Positions 1 through 6,189 of a stretch of 6,820 bases of DNA are shown piece by piece (the first letter of the stretch is position 1; each line of letters begins with the position of its first letter). The stretch comes from an uncultured Clostridia bacterium. Lineage in GTDB: Bacteria > Bacillota > Clostridia > Oscillospirales > CAG-272. A program made the translations under genes and the position numbers. The notes below the pieces were generated by a model. The model ran no database searches and was not told the origin of the DNA. It saw only the letters and a list, made by a program, of their open reading frames with translations. The stretch spans positions 1-6,820 of the forward strand of contig CALCTA010000188.1 of assembly GCA_937893945.1 (NCBI GenBank). The letters are read 5' to 3'.

Positions 1-759
1 GTTGTTGTCGCCTGTTGCGGTGTAGTCAGAGCCGTACTGCTCGCACATGGTGATGAACCAGTTAGCCTCGGAGTCGTATCCGAGAGGAATGCAGGTGGGG
101 TCGATCTCCTTGATCTTTCTGCAAACAGCTTCCATCTCGTCCCATGTAGTGGGAACGGAGATCTTGTCCTTGTGCTCCTCAAAGAAGGATGCGTTGTAGT
201 AAAGAACCTCGGTTGACTTGGAGATGGGGAGAGTGTACATCTTGCCGTCTCCGAATGCCTTACCTTCGTTGTAGTAAGCGGGAACGAAGTCAGCTATCTG
301 CTCCTCGGTAAATCCATACTCACCTGCGATAAGAGAGTCGAGGGTCTGAACTGCGCCTGCGATGTTGTAGAGCGCGACGTGGTCAGGGTAGCAGTAAGCG
401 AGGTTAGGCTGGTTGCCAACAGCGATCTCTGTCTTGATCTGATCGCGAACGCCGTTGTAATCGCCGTAAGAGGAATGCTCAACGGTGATGTTGGGGTAGA
501 GAACGTTGAAGTCTGCGATAGCAGTGTTGAGGATCTCCTGAAGAGCAGCACCCATCTGATGATAGAAGGTGATGGTTACGGGCTTGGATGTATCAAAGCC
601 CTCTTCGGGAATGACAACGTCGTCGTTTCCGTTTACATTACCGTTTACGTTGCCATTTACGTTAATGTTTACGTTGTCGAGGTTACAGCTCGCCATAGTA
701 CCAACGCAGAAGGTAAGCACCATAACGAGAGCGATGATGGAAGAAATGATTCTTTTCAT
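1..759 (-). CDS. Extracellular solute-binding lipoprotein of a sugar ABC importer (N-terminal 253 residues; C-terminus outside window)
   Basis: This is the receptor subunit of the adjacent ABC importer. It should sit on the outer face of the membrane as a lipoprotein and deliver sugar to the two permeases. The reading frame is open to the window edge, so about 253 of the usual 420-460 residues of this family are present. The N-terminus is a lipoprotein signal: Lys2-Arg3, a hydrophobic core at 4-20, and a lipobox Met-Ala-Ser-Cys with the lipidated Cys at 25. A low-complexity Asn-Val-Asn-Gly tract (29-45) tethers the domain that begins near residue 50 (KPVTITFYHQMG). The later stretches DFNVLYPNITVEH and LPISKSTEVLYYN are typical of family 1 binding proteins. 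ATG at 759 is preceded by GAAAGG (772-777) with a long 12-nt spacer. Ile codons are 16 ATC, 4 ATT and 1 ATA, consistent with high expression. It lies downstream of the permeases rather than first in the operon. The ligand is unknown. Confidence 0.92.
   Translation of the reverse strand, partial: MKRIISSIIALVMVLTFCVGTMASCNLDNVNINVNGNVNGNVNGNDDVVIPEEGFDTSKPVTITFYHQMGAALQEILNTAIADFNVLYPNITVEHSSYGDYNGVRDQIKTEIAVGNQPNLAYCYPDHVALYNIAGAVQTLDSLIAGEYGFTEEQIADFVPAYYNEGKAFGDGKMYTLPISKSTEVLYYNASFFEEHKDKISVPTTWDEMEAVCRKIKEIDPTCIPLGYDSEANWFITMCEQYGSDYTATGDNN
625..675 (-). repeat. 12-nt in-frame tandem repeat coding an Asn-Val-Asn-Gly lipoprotein linker
   Basis: On the minus strand four imperfect 12-nt units follow one another (AACGTAAACATT, AACGTAAATGGC, AACGTAAACGGT, AATGTAAACGGA), then a final AAC. 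They encode NVNI-NVNG-NVNG-NVNG-N, residues 29-45 of the solute-binding lipoprotein, directly after the lipidated Cys25. The unit length is a multiple of three, so copy-number change would keep the frame. The role is inferred to be a flexible spacer between membrane anchor and binding domain. Confidence 0.8.
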
Positions 760-830
760 GATAGATTATAACCTTTCTTATGTTTTCTTGTGTTTTTATA
801 TTCAGCTTATATTAAAGCTTAATATTGAGA
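760..830 (-). other. 71-nt gap between MalG-type permease and binding-protein gene, with a weak stem-loop
   Basis: The gap is AT-rich. It contains a 5-bp stem AGCTT/AAGCT (804-808 with 815-819, 6-nt loop) and the Shine-Dalgarno GAAAGG (772-777) of the binding protein. No convincing -35 box was found, so a separate promoter is not supported. A weak stem-loop here could mark an RNA-processing or stability site that lets the binding protein be made in excess of the permeases, as in other binding-protein operons. That role is inference only. Confidence 0.3.
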
Positions 831-1781
831 TTAACCCTTGATTCCGCTTCGGGAAACACCCTTCATGATGTACTTGCGCAAGAAGATGAATACGAGGAAG
901 AGCGGGAAGGATACGACTGCGACCGCAGCCATCTGTACGGGGATATCGGTAACGCCCTCTGCGTTTGTGAATGCCGTTCGCAGACCGTTCGTTATCAGTC
1001 GGTGCGCTTCGTCATTCGCGACGAGTCGGGGCCACATGTAAGAGTTCCACGAGCCCATCATCTTAAGAATGGTGATGGAGATGATAGTGGGGAGCGCGAG
1101 AGGTATCATTACCTTGCAGAGATACTTGAAGTCGCTCGTTCCGTCAACCTTCGCGGCAAGATACAGCTCGTTGGGGATCTGTAGAAAATTCTGTCTGAGA
1201 AGGTAGATGTAGAACACGCTTACAAGGAAAGGAATGATAAGAACGGCGTAGGTGTTTCTCCAGTTACCGAGAGTGATCAGAAGCTGATTTCCGAGAGCCT
1301 TACCGAGAGTGGCAAGCCCGAGAAAGTCGTTGACCGTCTGATAGTTGGTAATAGTGAAAAGCTCGCCGGGGATCATCATTGTAGCAAGCAGGAGCGCGAA
1401 GAGCGCGTTCTTGCCCTTGAACTCAAGGCGAGCAAACGCGAACGCCGAGAGGACTGTGATGATGAGAGAGAAGAAAGTGGAAACAACGCCTACGAAAAGA
1501 GTGTTGTAGAAGAGCTGACCAAGCAGCAGATCTTCACTTGTAAATACCTCAACGTAGTTGGCGAAGTCGAGCACCTTGGGGATAAGCGTGGGTATCGCGC
1601 GGCGATACTCGTCCATCTCTTTAAGAGAGGAGCTTATCATCCAATAGAACGGGAAGATAACTATTATAGCCATAATACCGAGGAAGAGGTAAGTCGCGGT
1701 AAGACCGATGATCTTTCCGACCTTCTGGTGAGAGGATACCTTTTTCATATCCTTGGCTTTCATAACCTTAATTTCAGCCAT
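831..1781 (-). CDS. Carbohydrate ABC transporter permease, MalG type (CUT1 family)
   Basis: This is the second membrane subunit of the sugar importer, 316 residues. Six hydrophobic segments are visible at about 23-48, 94-118, 126-148, 178-195, 228-242 and 284-302. The cytoplasmic coupling (EAA) loop lies at about 205-227 and reads Leu208-Ala-Ala-Lys-Val-Asp-Gly214 through Ile226-Pro227, so the usual Glu of EAA is Leu while the conserved Gly is kept. The C-terminus KGVSRSGIKG is typical of MalG-type proteins. The chain is some 35-40 residues longer than the usual 275-280, partly because of an extended segment between the third and fourth helices (about 150-176). ATG at 1781 has an excellent ribosome site, GGAGG at 1787-1791 with a 5-nt spacer. 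Its start overlaps the end of the MalF-type gene by 8 nt, which implies translational coupling. Confidence 0.95.
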   Translation of the reverse strand: MAEIKVMKAKDMKKVSSHQKVGKIIGLTATYLFLGIMAIIVIFPFYWMISSSLKEMDEYRRAIPTLIPKVLDFANYVEVFTSEDLLLGQLFYNTLFVGVVSTFFSLIITVLSAFAFARLEFKGKNALFALLLATMMIPGELFTITNYQTVNDFLGLATLGKALGNQLLITLGNWRNTYAVLIIPFLVSVFYIYLLRQNFLQIPNELYLAAKVDGTSDFKYLCKVMIPLALPTIISITILKMMGSWNSYMWPRLVANDEAHRLITNGLRTAFTNAEGVTDIPVQMAAVAVVSFPLFLVFIFLRKYIMKGVSRSGIKG

Positions 1782-2823
1782 TTTTACCTCCTTTTACGAG
1801 CTTGTTGCTCTTTGCCCTCTTGACCTTCTTAGCGTTAGACTTGCCTGTGTAGTCAGTCTTTTTGCTGACGTAGAGGTTTACCATGGTTACTGCGAATATG
1901 ATAGCAAAAAGTATGAGAGCCGCGGCACTCGCCGTTCCCTCCTGGTTACCGATAGCGCGGTAGATAAATCCGACCATGGTGTCAAGAGCGTACTGGTCGC
2001 CAACCGGACCCATCTTTTCGCCGAAGATACCTACGATGCTCGAATACTCCTTAAATCCGCCGATGAAGCCTGTTATTACAACGTAAGCAAGCATGGGGGA
2101 GAGGAGCGGAACGGTTATTCTTGTGAACACTCTCCACTTGGGAGTGCTGTCTATCTTTGCAGCCTCATAGTACTGCTTGTTTACACCCTGAAGTCCGCCG
2201 AGAAGAATAAGTATCTTGAAGGGCAGAGCGTTCCACACGATGTAAACCACCATAACTACTATGTTTGCCCAATATTCAGAACCGGCGTTTATCCAGTTGA
2301 TATACTCGAATCCGAAGAATTCAAGCACGTTGTTTACGATACCTACCGAGTCGGGACGCGCGCTTCCGCCGATGATCATATTGAACATCGCAGCGAAAAC
2401 CATTCCTATCGCGATAGAGTTTGTAACGTAGGGCATAAAGAAGATGGTCTGAAGGAAACGCTGGAGAGGCTTGATTGAGTTCAGACAGACCGCGATGAGA
2501 AGTGCGAGGAAGGTGGATATCGGAACTGTAAGAACACAGAGAAGGACGGTGTTCTTAAGACAGGTGATAAATCCCGGATACTCAAGCACTCTCTTGAAGT
2601 TGCCTATTCCGAACTGGAAGGTCGCGCCTCCGACGTCCTTCATAGTCGTATATCCCTCAAGCAGAGACATACGGATAGTGTTATAGATCGGCCAAAGAGT
2701 GAAGATCAGCAGCAGCACGAGAGCGGGGGCGAGATATACCCAACCCTTCCACTTATCGAATCTGATAGTCTGTGCAAAGCTTTTCTTCCTTACGCCGACT
2801 GTCTTTACCTGATTTGTCGTCAT
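1774..2823 (-). CDS. Carbohydrate ABC transporter permease, MalF type (CUT1 family)
   Basis: This is the first membrane subunit of the importer, 349 residues, forming the translocation path with the MalG-type protein. The N-terminus is basic and cytoplasmic. Hydrophobic segments lie at about 28-50, 90-114, 123-148, 186-210, 241-258 and 298-320. The coupling loop starts at Glu220-Ala221-Ala222 and ends at Pro239 (ITVPLLSP). Position 226, normally the invariant Gly of EAA---G, is Ser (codon AGC, one base from GGC). The C-terminal tail (321-349) is Lys-rich. It starts 1 nt after the ATPase stop codon, with GAGG (2833-2836) inside the end of the ATPase gene, so the two are probably translationally coupled. 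Family identity is secure; substrate is unknown. Confidence 0.95.
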   Translation of the reverse strand: MTTNQVKTVGVRKKSFAQTIRFDKWKGWVYLAPALVLLLIFTLWPIYNTIRMSLLEGYTTMKDVGGATFQFGIGNFKRVLEYPGFITCLKNTVLLCVLTVPISTFLALLIAVCLNSIKPLQRFLQTIFFMPYVTNSIAIGMVFAAMFNMIIGGSARPDSVGIVNNVLEFFGFEYINWINAGSEYWANIVVMVVYIVWNALPFKILILLGGLQGVNKQYYEAAKIDSTPKWRVFTRITVPLLSPMLAYVVITGFIGGFKEYSSIVGIFGEKMGPVGDQYALDTMVGFIYRAIGNQEGTASAAALILFAIIFAVTMVNLYVSKKTDYTGKSNAKKVKRAKSNKLVKGGKNG

Positions 2824-2824
2824 A

Positions 2825-3922
2825 TTACTTCACCTCGAAACGAATACGGCTCTCATCCTCCTTGGAGAAGAGGAATACCTTATGCGGCTTGAGGCTGTAG
2901 CTTACCGTCTCGGCAGCGGGAACCTTGTTGTCAGCGTTGATGATAGAGCGAACGGTAGGATTGAGCGAGCTTTCGTGAGTAGAAACTACGCTGATGTCGC
3001 GTCCCATTACCTCTACGTTAGAAAGCTTGCAGGTGAGAGGTCCGTTTGCGTCAAGCACGAATCCCTCGGGACGAATGCCTACGATGACCTCCTGGTCGAG
3101 AACACCGGGAACGTCCATAACTGCCGACTCGCCGATGTAGAGCTTCTCGCCAACTACTCTGCCCTCAAGAACGTTGATGGGGGGAGTGCCGAGGAACTTT
3201 GCAACGAAGAGATTGGTAGGATCGTCATAGACTGCCTGAGGCTCGTCTATCTGCTGTACAACGCCGAGCTTCATAACTACGATGAGGTCGGAGATAGACA
3301 TGGCCTCTTCCTGATCGTGGGTGACGAACACGGTGGTGATGCCGGTTTCCTTCTGGATGCGGCGGATCTCCTCACGGGTCTGCAGTCTCAGACGTGCGTC
3401 AAGGTTGGAGAGCGGCTCGTCGAGAAGAAGAACGCGAGGCATCTTTACGAGTGCGCGCGCGATAGCCACACGCTGCTGCTGACCGCCCGAGAGCTCGCTG
3501 GGCTTTCTTTCCATAAGCTCGTCGATCTGAACCAGCTTTGCTGCCTCGTAGGCTCTCTCGATCATTTCCTTCTTGGAGAGCTTGTCCGCGCCTCTGAGGT
3601 TCTGAAGCGGGAAGAGGATGTTCTGCTTAACTGTCAAGTGGGGATAGAGCGCGTAGTTCTGGAAAACCAGACCGACACCGCGGTTTTCGGGAGAGAGATC
3701 GGTAACGTCGTCCTCGCCGAAGAATATCCTACCTGCCGAGGGCTTCTGCAAGCCGCTGATCATGTACAGGGTAGTACTCTTTCCGCAACCCGAGGGACCG
3801 AGAAGTCCTACGAGCTTTCCGTCGGGGAGAGTAAACGAAAAGTCGTTTACCGCGATTACTTCCTCAGACGACTTTCCTCGTCCGGGAAATATTTTTGTGA
3901 GATTTTGCAAAACGATTTCCAT
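2825..3922 (-). CDS. Sugar ABC transporter ATP-binding protein, MsmX/UgpC/MalK family
   Basis: This is the nucleotide-binding subunit that would power the two adjacent permeases, acting as a dimer on the cytoplasmic face; 365 residues, normal for the family. All ABC motifs are intact: Walker A GPSGCGKST (42-50), Q-loop Gln88, signature LSGGQQQ (144-150), Walker B VLLLDEP (164-170), D-loop SNLDA (172-176) and H-loop His202. A C-terminal regulatory/TOBE-like domain spans about 245-365, with the family hallmark GIRPEGF at 282-288. The frame is open 37 codons further upstream to 4033, but that extension would overlap the RDD gene and has no family-like sequence. The Met at 3922 begins the expected MEIVLQNLTK strand and has AAAGG 8 nt upstream, so it is preferred. 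Its place inside the operon suggests a dedicated ATPase, although MsmX-type subunits can serve several importers. Confidence 0.95.
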   Translation of the reverse strand: MEIVLQNLTKIFPGRGKSSEEVIAVNDFSFTLPDGKLVGLLGPSGCGKSTTLYMISGLQKPSAGRIFFGEDDVTDLSPENRGVGLVFQNYALYPHLTVKQNILFPLQNLRGADKLSKKEMIERAYEAAKLVQIDELMERKPSELSGGQQQRVAIARALVKMPRVLLLDEPLSNLDARLRLQTREEIRRIQKETGITTVFVTHDQEEAMSISDLIVVMKLGVVQQIDEPQAVYDDPTNLFVAKFLGTPPINVLEGRVVGEKLYIGESAVMDVPGVLDQEVIVGIRPEGFVLDANGPLTCKLSNVEVMGRDISVVSTHESSLNPTVRSIINADNKVPAAETVSYSLKPHKVFLFSKEDESRIRFEVK

Positions 3923-3930
3923 ACAGTTCG

Positions 3931-3935
3931 CCTTT
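3931..3935 (-). promoter_or_regulatory. Ribosome binding site that sets the ATPase start
   Basis: AAAGG on the minus strand lies 8 nt upstream of the ATG at 3922. It supports this start over the upstream ATG at 4033, which lies inside the coding sequence of the preceding RDD gene. Confidence 0.7.
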
Positions 3936-3983
3936 CTTACAAGGATTTTATATTTTTTTATTTTTGTCCTTTTTATATAGAGC

Positions 3984-4739
3984 TTACTCCGAGCGCTCCG
4001 CCATCTCTGCGTGCTTTGCTTTCTTGTACTCAAGCAGCTCCTCGGGAGTATCGAATATCATCTGGCTCTGCAGATCGACCGTAACGGTATGAGCGAGAAG
4101 ATCGTGAATGGGGGTTCTCGTCTTGTTGACGATTAGAAGCACGAGCTGAAGAATTGCTATTCCGAGCAGCACCGCTATACCGACGATACCCATAAGATCA
4201 AAATAGAGCATAATGAGAATAAACACGGGGACCATAGTTTCGATAGTGAATTTTCCGAGCACAGTTCTCGCAAAGAGCTGTACGGCAGAGATCCTCACTC
4301 CGTCCTCGCGCATAACTGCTATGCCAAACGCCTTTTTTCCAAGCGACTGACCGTTCTTAAGAATAAGAGGCATAATAAATTCGGTAACGAGATAGGCAAT
4401 GAAAAATCCGAGCGTTACCGATAGAAGTGTAAGGTTCATTATCATAGAAAAGTAATAGTTTGCTTCTCCGTCTGCCGAGAGAGCGGCAACGGCGTCGTCG
4501 TAAGCCTTCTTTCCCGCCTCGTCGAGAGCTGAGTAATCGTCGCCCGACATATCAAAGTCGATTCCGTATATCTGCTCAAACTCATCGCAACGGCTCTGGA
4601 AGCCATCCGAATAGCCGTTCATATTGAAAACTGCCATAAGGAGAATTATAACGCCCGAGGCAACGAGTATCAACAGAAAGAAATCAAGGAGAGCCGCGGC
4701 TATGCGCTTCCACATATTCGGCTTTTGAAGATCGTACAT
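3984..4739 (-). CDS. RDD family membrane protein, first gene of the transporter operon
   Basis: This is a 251-residue integral membrane protein of unknown function. RDD hallmarks are present: Arg12 and Asp19 in the first helix (WKRIAAALLDF), the block GQSLGKKAFGI (130-140), and IHDLLAHTVTVD (211-222) near the C-terminus. Hydrophobic segments lie at about 13-38, 97-128, 164-181 and 183-204. Between the first two is a 55-residue hydrophilic, strongly acidic insert (about 41-95), longer than the short loop usual in small RDD proteins. The C-terminal tail (223-251) is charged and predicted helical. ATG at 4739 has GGGAG (4746-4750) at a 6-nt spacing. The ATPase starts 61 nt downstream with no terminator seen, so co-transcription with the importer is likely. 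Some RDD proteins have been linked to ion/proton exchange, but nothing here shows that activity; a link to the transporter is inferred from position. Confidence 0.88.
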   Translation of the reverse strand: MYDLQKPNMWKRIAAALLDFFLLILVASGVIILLMAVFNMNGYSDGFQSRCDEFEQIYGIDFDMSGDDYSALDEAGKKAYDDAVAALSADGEANYYFSMIMNLTLLSVTLGFFIAYLVTEFIMPLILKNGQSLGKKAFGIAVMREDGVRISAVQLFARTVLGKFTIETMVPVFILIMLYFDLMGIVGIAVLLGIAILQLVLLIVNKTRTPIHDLLAHTVTVDLQSQMIFDTPEELLEYKKAKHAEMAERSE

Positions 4740-4770
4740 ATTTTTCTCCCTTTCACTTTGATTTTTGCTC

Positions 4771-4790
4771 TGATGACGGTGTCCGAATCA
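4771..4790 (-). promoter_or_regulatory. Small interrupted dyad in the leader of the transporter operon
   Basis: On the plus strand TGAT-ga-CGG-tgt-CCG-a-ATCA forms an interrupted inverted repeat: 4 bp, an internal loop, 3 bp and a 3-nt loop. It would lie a few nt inside the transcript from the 4801-4829 promoter and about 30 nt before the RDD start codon. It may be an operator or a 5' stabilising hairpin. It is short enough to be chance. Confidence 0.3.
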
Positions 4791-4800
4791 ACCTCGTATA

Positions 4801-4829
4801 ATTATACCAAAAATCACTCACAAAATCAA
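4801..4829 (-). promoter_or_regulatory. Sigma-A-type promoter of the RDD/ABC transporter operon
   Basis: On the minus strand TTGATT (4824-4829) and a perfect TATAAT (4801-4806) are separated by 17 nt, and TGG directly before the -10 makes it an extended -10 promoter. The predicted start is near 4794, giving a leader of about 55 nt before the RDD ATG. The -10 box lies inside the perfect 12-nt palindrome GTATAATTATAC (4796-4807). A 7-mer AAAATCA (plus strand) occurs twice, at 4810-4816 and 4822-4828, within the spacer and -35. Confidence 0.75.
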
Positions 4830-4998
4830 CACCTAAAGCGCATTTTTTTGCCTTTTTTCGATAAAAATTCAAAAAAATTTTTTCATTATTATATATATTT
4901 GCTTTTATTTCCATAATTTTCGACTTTTTTCGCACAATTGGATAAAATTTACAAAAAATCCTTTTGCTTTTTGGAGAGAGATAAAAACAAAAAAGCTC

Positions 4999-5027
4999 TT
5001 GCGAAAATTTTGTTTGTGTGATATACT
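4999..5027 (+). promoter_or_regulatory. Sigma-A-type promoter of the nucleotidase/GNAT unit
   Basis: TTGCGA (4999-5004) and TATACT (5022-5027) are separated by 17 nt, with TGA immediately before the -10 (extended -10). The predicted start is near 5034, leaving a leader of about 23 nt with a GAGAG ribosome site (5046-5050) 6 nt before the ATG at 5057. Confidence 0.7.
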
Positions 5028-5056
5028 AAAAACGAATAAGCGAAAGAGAGATTAAA

Positions 5057-6166
5057 ATGAAAAAATACAGATTGAAGATAGGGCTTGACGTTGACGATAT
5101 ACTTTACGATTGCAACGCCTACGCTCTTGAATGCTTGAATAAAGCGGAGGGCTACGAGCCTCCGCTGACTATATACGATATAAAGGGCTGGGGAAGTGAA
5201 AACGGCGCTGTGGATGGACGTCTGCGCTATTTCTCGGATCCCGAGTTCGTAAGCGCACAGCCTATGCTCCCCGGGGCAGACGAATTCGTGCGCAAGCTTC
5301 TGACGGTCGCCGACGTATTCTTCGTAACCGCCGTGCCGCCTGTGTGTATGTCTGCGCGCGCCCTCAGACTCCGTAACGATTTTCCCGAGGTCCCTGCCGA
5401 GAATATACTTATAGGAACGCGCAAGGATATGGTAAATCTCGATATGCTGCTTGACGACGGAGCGCACAATATCACAGGCTCGCCCGCGACCTACCCCGTG
5501 CTGTTCAGAAAGCCTTGGAATACGCGTCTTTCCGGACTTCTTTCGGTAAATTCCTACGATGATTTTCTGCATCTCGTTGAGATCATCCGCAACGCTCTCG
5601 TTGACGAGCGCCCCGATCTTTCCTCGGGCGGTGTGGTCTGCCTCGTAGGGCCTACGGGAAGCCGCAAGAACGACGTCGCAAGAGAGCTTGTCGAGAGCTA
5701 CGGCTTTGAGAAGCCGATAACCGCCACTACTCGCCCCCCGAGAGCCGACGAGAGCAACGGAAACTACCGTTTTCTCAAGGACGCCGAGTTCATTCGCGAG
5801 ATGGAGCGCGGCAACTTCCTTGAGACCACCGTCTATAGCGGCTACCACTTCGGCACAAAACCCGAGGAGATAGACAAGATAGTCGATAAGGGCTCGGTAG
5901 CGGTGCTTCCGATAGACATCTGCGGCGCGCTTACGATGAAGAATAAGTATCGCTCAAAGGCTCTGCTCGTATTCCTGCGCAGGAGCAGATATGACGTTAT
6001 CCGCGACATAGTCGCAAGAGAGATGGACTGCGACGATATGACCAGCAGAATACTCTCGCTTGACGACGAGTATCGCAACGAGGAGCTTTGCGATATAACC
6101 GTGAGAGTGGGCGCGGATGCTTCGCTTGCCGCAAAGGATATCGCCGAGCATATCGGTAGAAAGTAA
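5057..6166 (+). CDS. HAD-family 5'(3')-deoxyribonucleotidase-like domain fused to a degenerate guanylate-kinase-like domain
   Basis: This 369-residue cytoplasmic protein (no signal or membrane segment) has two domains. Residues 1-180 resemble NT5C-type HAD nucleotidases and keep the catalytic set: DVDDIL with Asp11 and Asp13, Thr91 in FFVTAVP, Lys123, and Asp133-Asp134 in LLDDGAHN. Residues 190-369 resemble guanylate kinase. The GMP side is kept: TTRPPRADE with Arg226, Arg229 and Glu232, Tyr237, FLE (254-256), HFGT (264-267), and PIDICGA with Asp287. The P-loop reads GPTGSRKND (198-206), with Arg203 for the conserved Gly and Asn205 where Ser/Thr (or Gly) is usual, so ATP binding is probably impaired. 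The first domain may dephosphorylate a deoxynucleotide while the second senses GMP/dGMP, but both activities are inferred. ATG 5057 fits the short lead to the HAD motif. Ile codons are 13 ATA, 7 ATC and 1 ATT, suggesting modest expression. The GNAT gene follows after 23 nt. Confidence 0.85.
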   Translation: MKKYRLKIGLDVDDILYDCNAYALECLNKAEGYEPPLTIYDIKGWGSENGAVDGRLRYFSDPEFVSAQPMLPGADEFVRKLLTVADVFFVTAVPPVCMSARALRLRNDFPEVPAENILIGTRKDMVNLDMLLDDGAHNITGSPATYPVLFRKPWNTRLSGLLSVNSYDDFLHLVEIIRNALVDERPDLSSGGVVCLVGPTGSRKNDVARELVESYGFEKPITATTRPPRADESNGNYRFLKDAEFIREMERGNFLETTVYSGYHFGTKPEEIDKIVDKGSVAVLPIDICGALTMKNKYRSKALLVFLRRSRYDVIRDIVAREMDCDDMTSRILSLDDEYRNEELCDITVRVGADASLAAKDIAEHIGRK

Positions 6167-6189
6167 GGATAAAACAAAAAGGAACTGTA

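Larger units (their letters stand above)
4740..5056. promoter_or_regulatory. Divergent AT-rich intergenic control region
   Basis: These 317 nt separate the minus-strand transporter operon from the plus-strand nucleotidase/GNAT unit. They contain one promoter for each direction, a dyad in the operon leader, and long A and T tracts at about 4843-4883 and 4955-4995 that could act as curved DNA or UP-like elements. Two short open frames cross it (4753-4935 minus, 4725-4916 plus), but neither has a plausible ribosome site or protein-like composition. No RNA gene or riboswitch was recognised. Confidence 0.75.

Noticed and set aside
761..768. TATAAT-like sequence just before the binding-protein start codon
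   Set aside because: It lies between the Shine-Dalgarno and the ATG and has no -35 match 16-18 nt upstream, so it cannot make a useful promoter for this gene.
1753..2478. A 241-codon plus-strand open frame opposite the MalF-type permease
   Set aside because: Antisense shadow of a confident permease gene; no protein-family features.
3941..3971. AAGGA ... TCCTT inverted repeat between the RDD and ATPase genes
   Set aside because: Only 5 bp with a loop of about 21 nt and no GC-rich stem; not a credible terminator.
3923..4033. N-terminal extension of the ATPase by 37 residues
   Set aside because: The extension overlaps the RDD coding sequence, is unlike the family, and the ATG at 3922 has its own ribosome site at the right distance.
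2882..4084. A 400-codon open frame on the plus strand opposite the ATPase
   Set aside because: It mirrors the ATPase gene, whose motifs are all intact, has no family-like sequence and no ribosome site; it is open because of codon bias on the other strand.
4753..4935. Short open frame of 60 codons on the minus strand in the divergent region
   Set aside because: It covers the operon promoter, is made of AT-rich sequence with Lys/Asn bias, and has no convincing ribosome site.
4949..5848. A 299-codon minus-strand open frame opposite the nucleotidase fusion, and a similar one at 5842-6663 opposite the fusion end and GNAT
   Set aside because: Both are antisense to genes with clear conserved motifs and have no recognisable domain.
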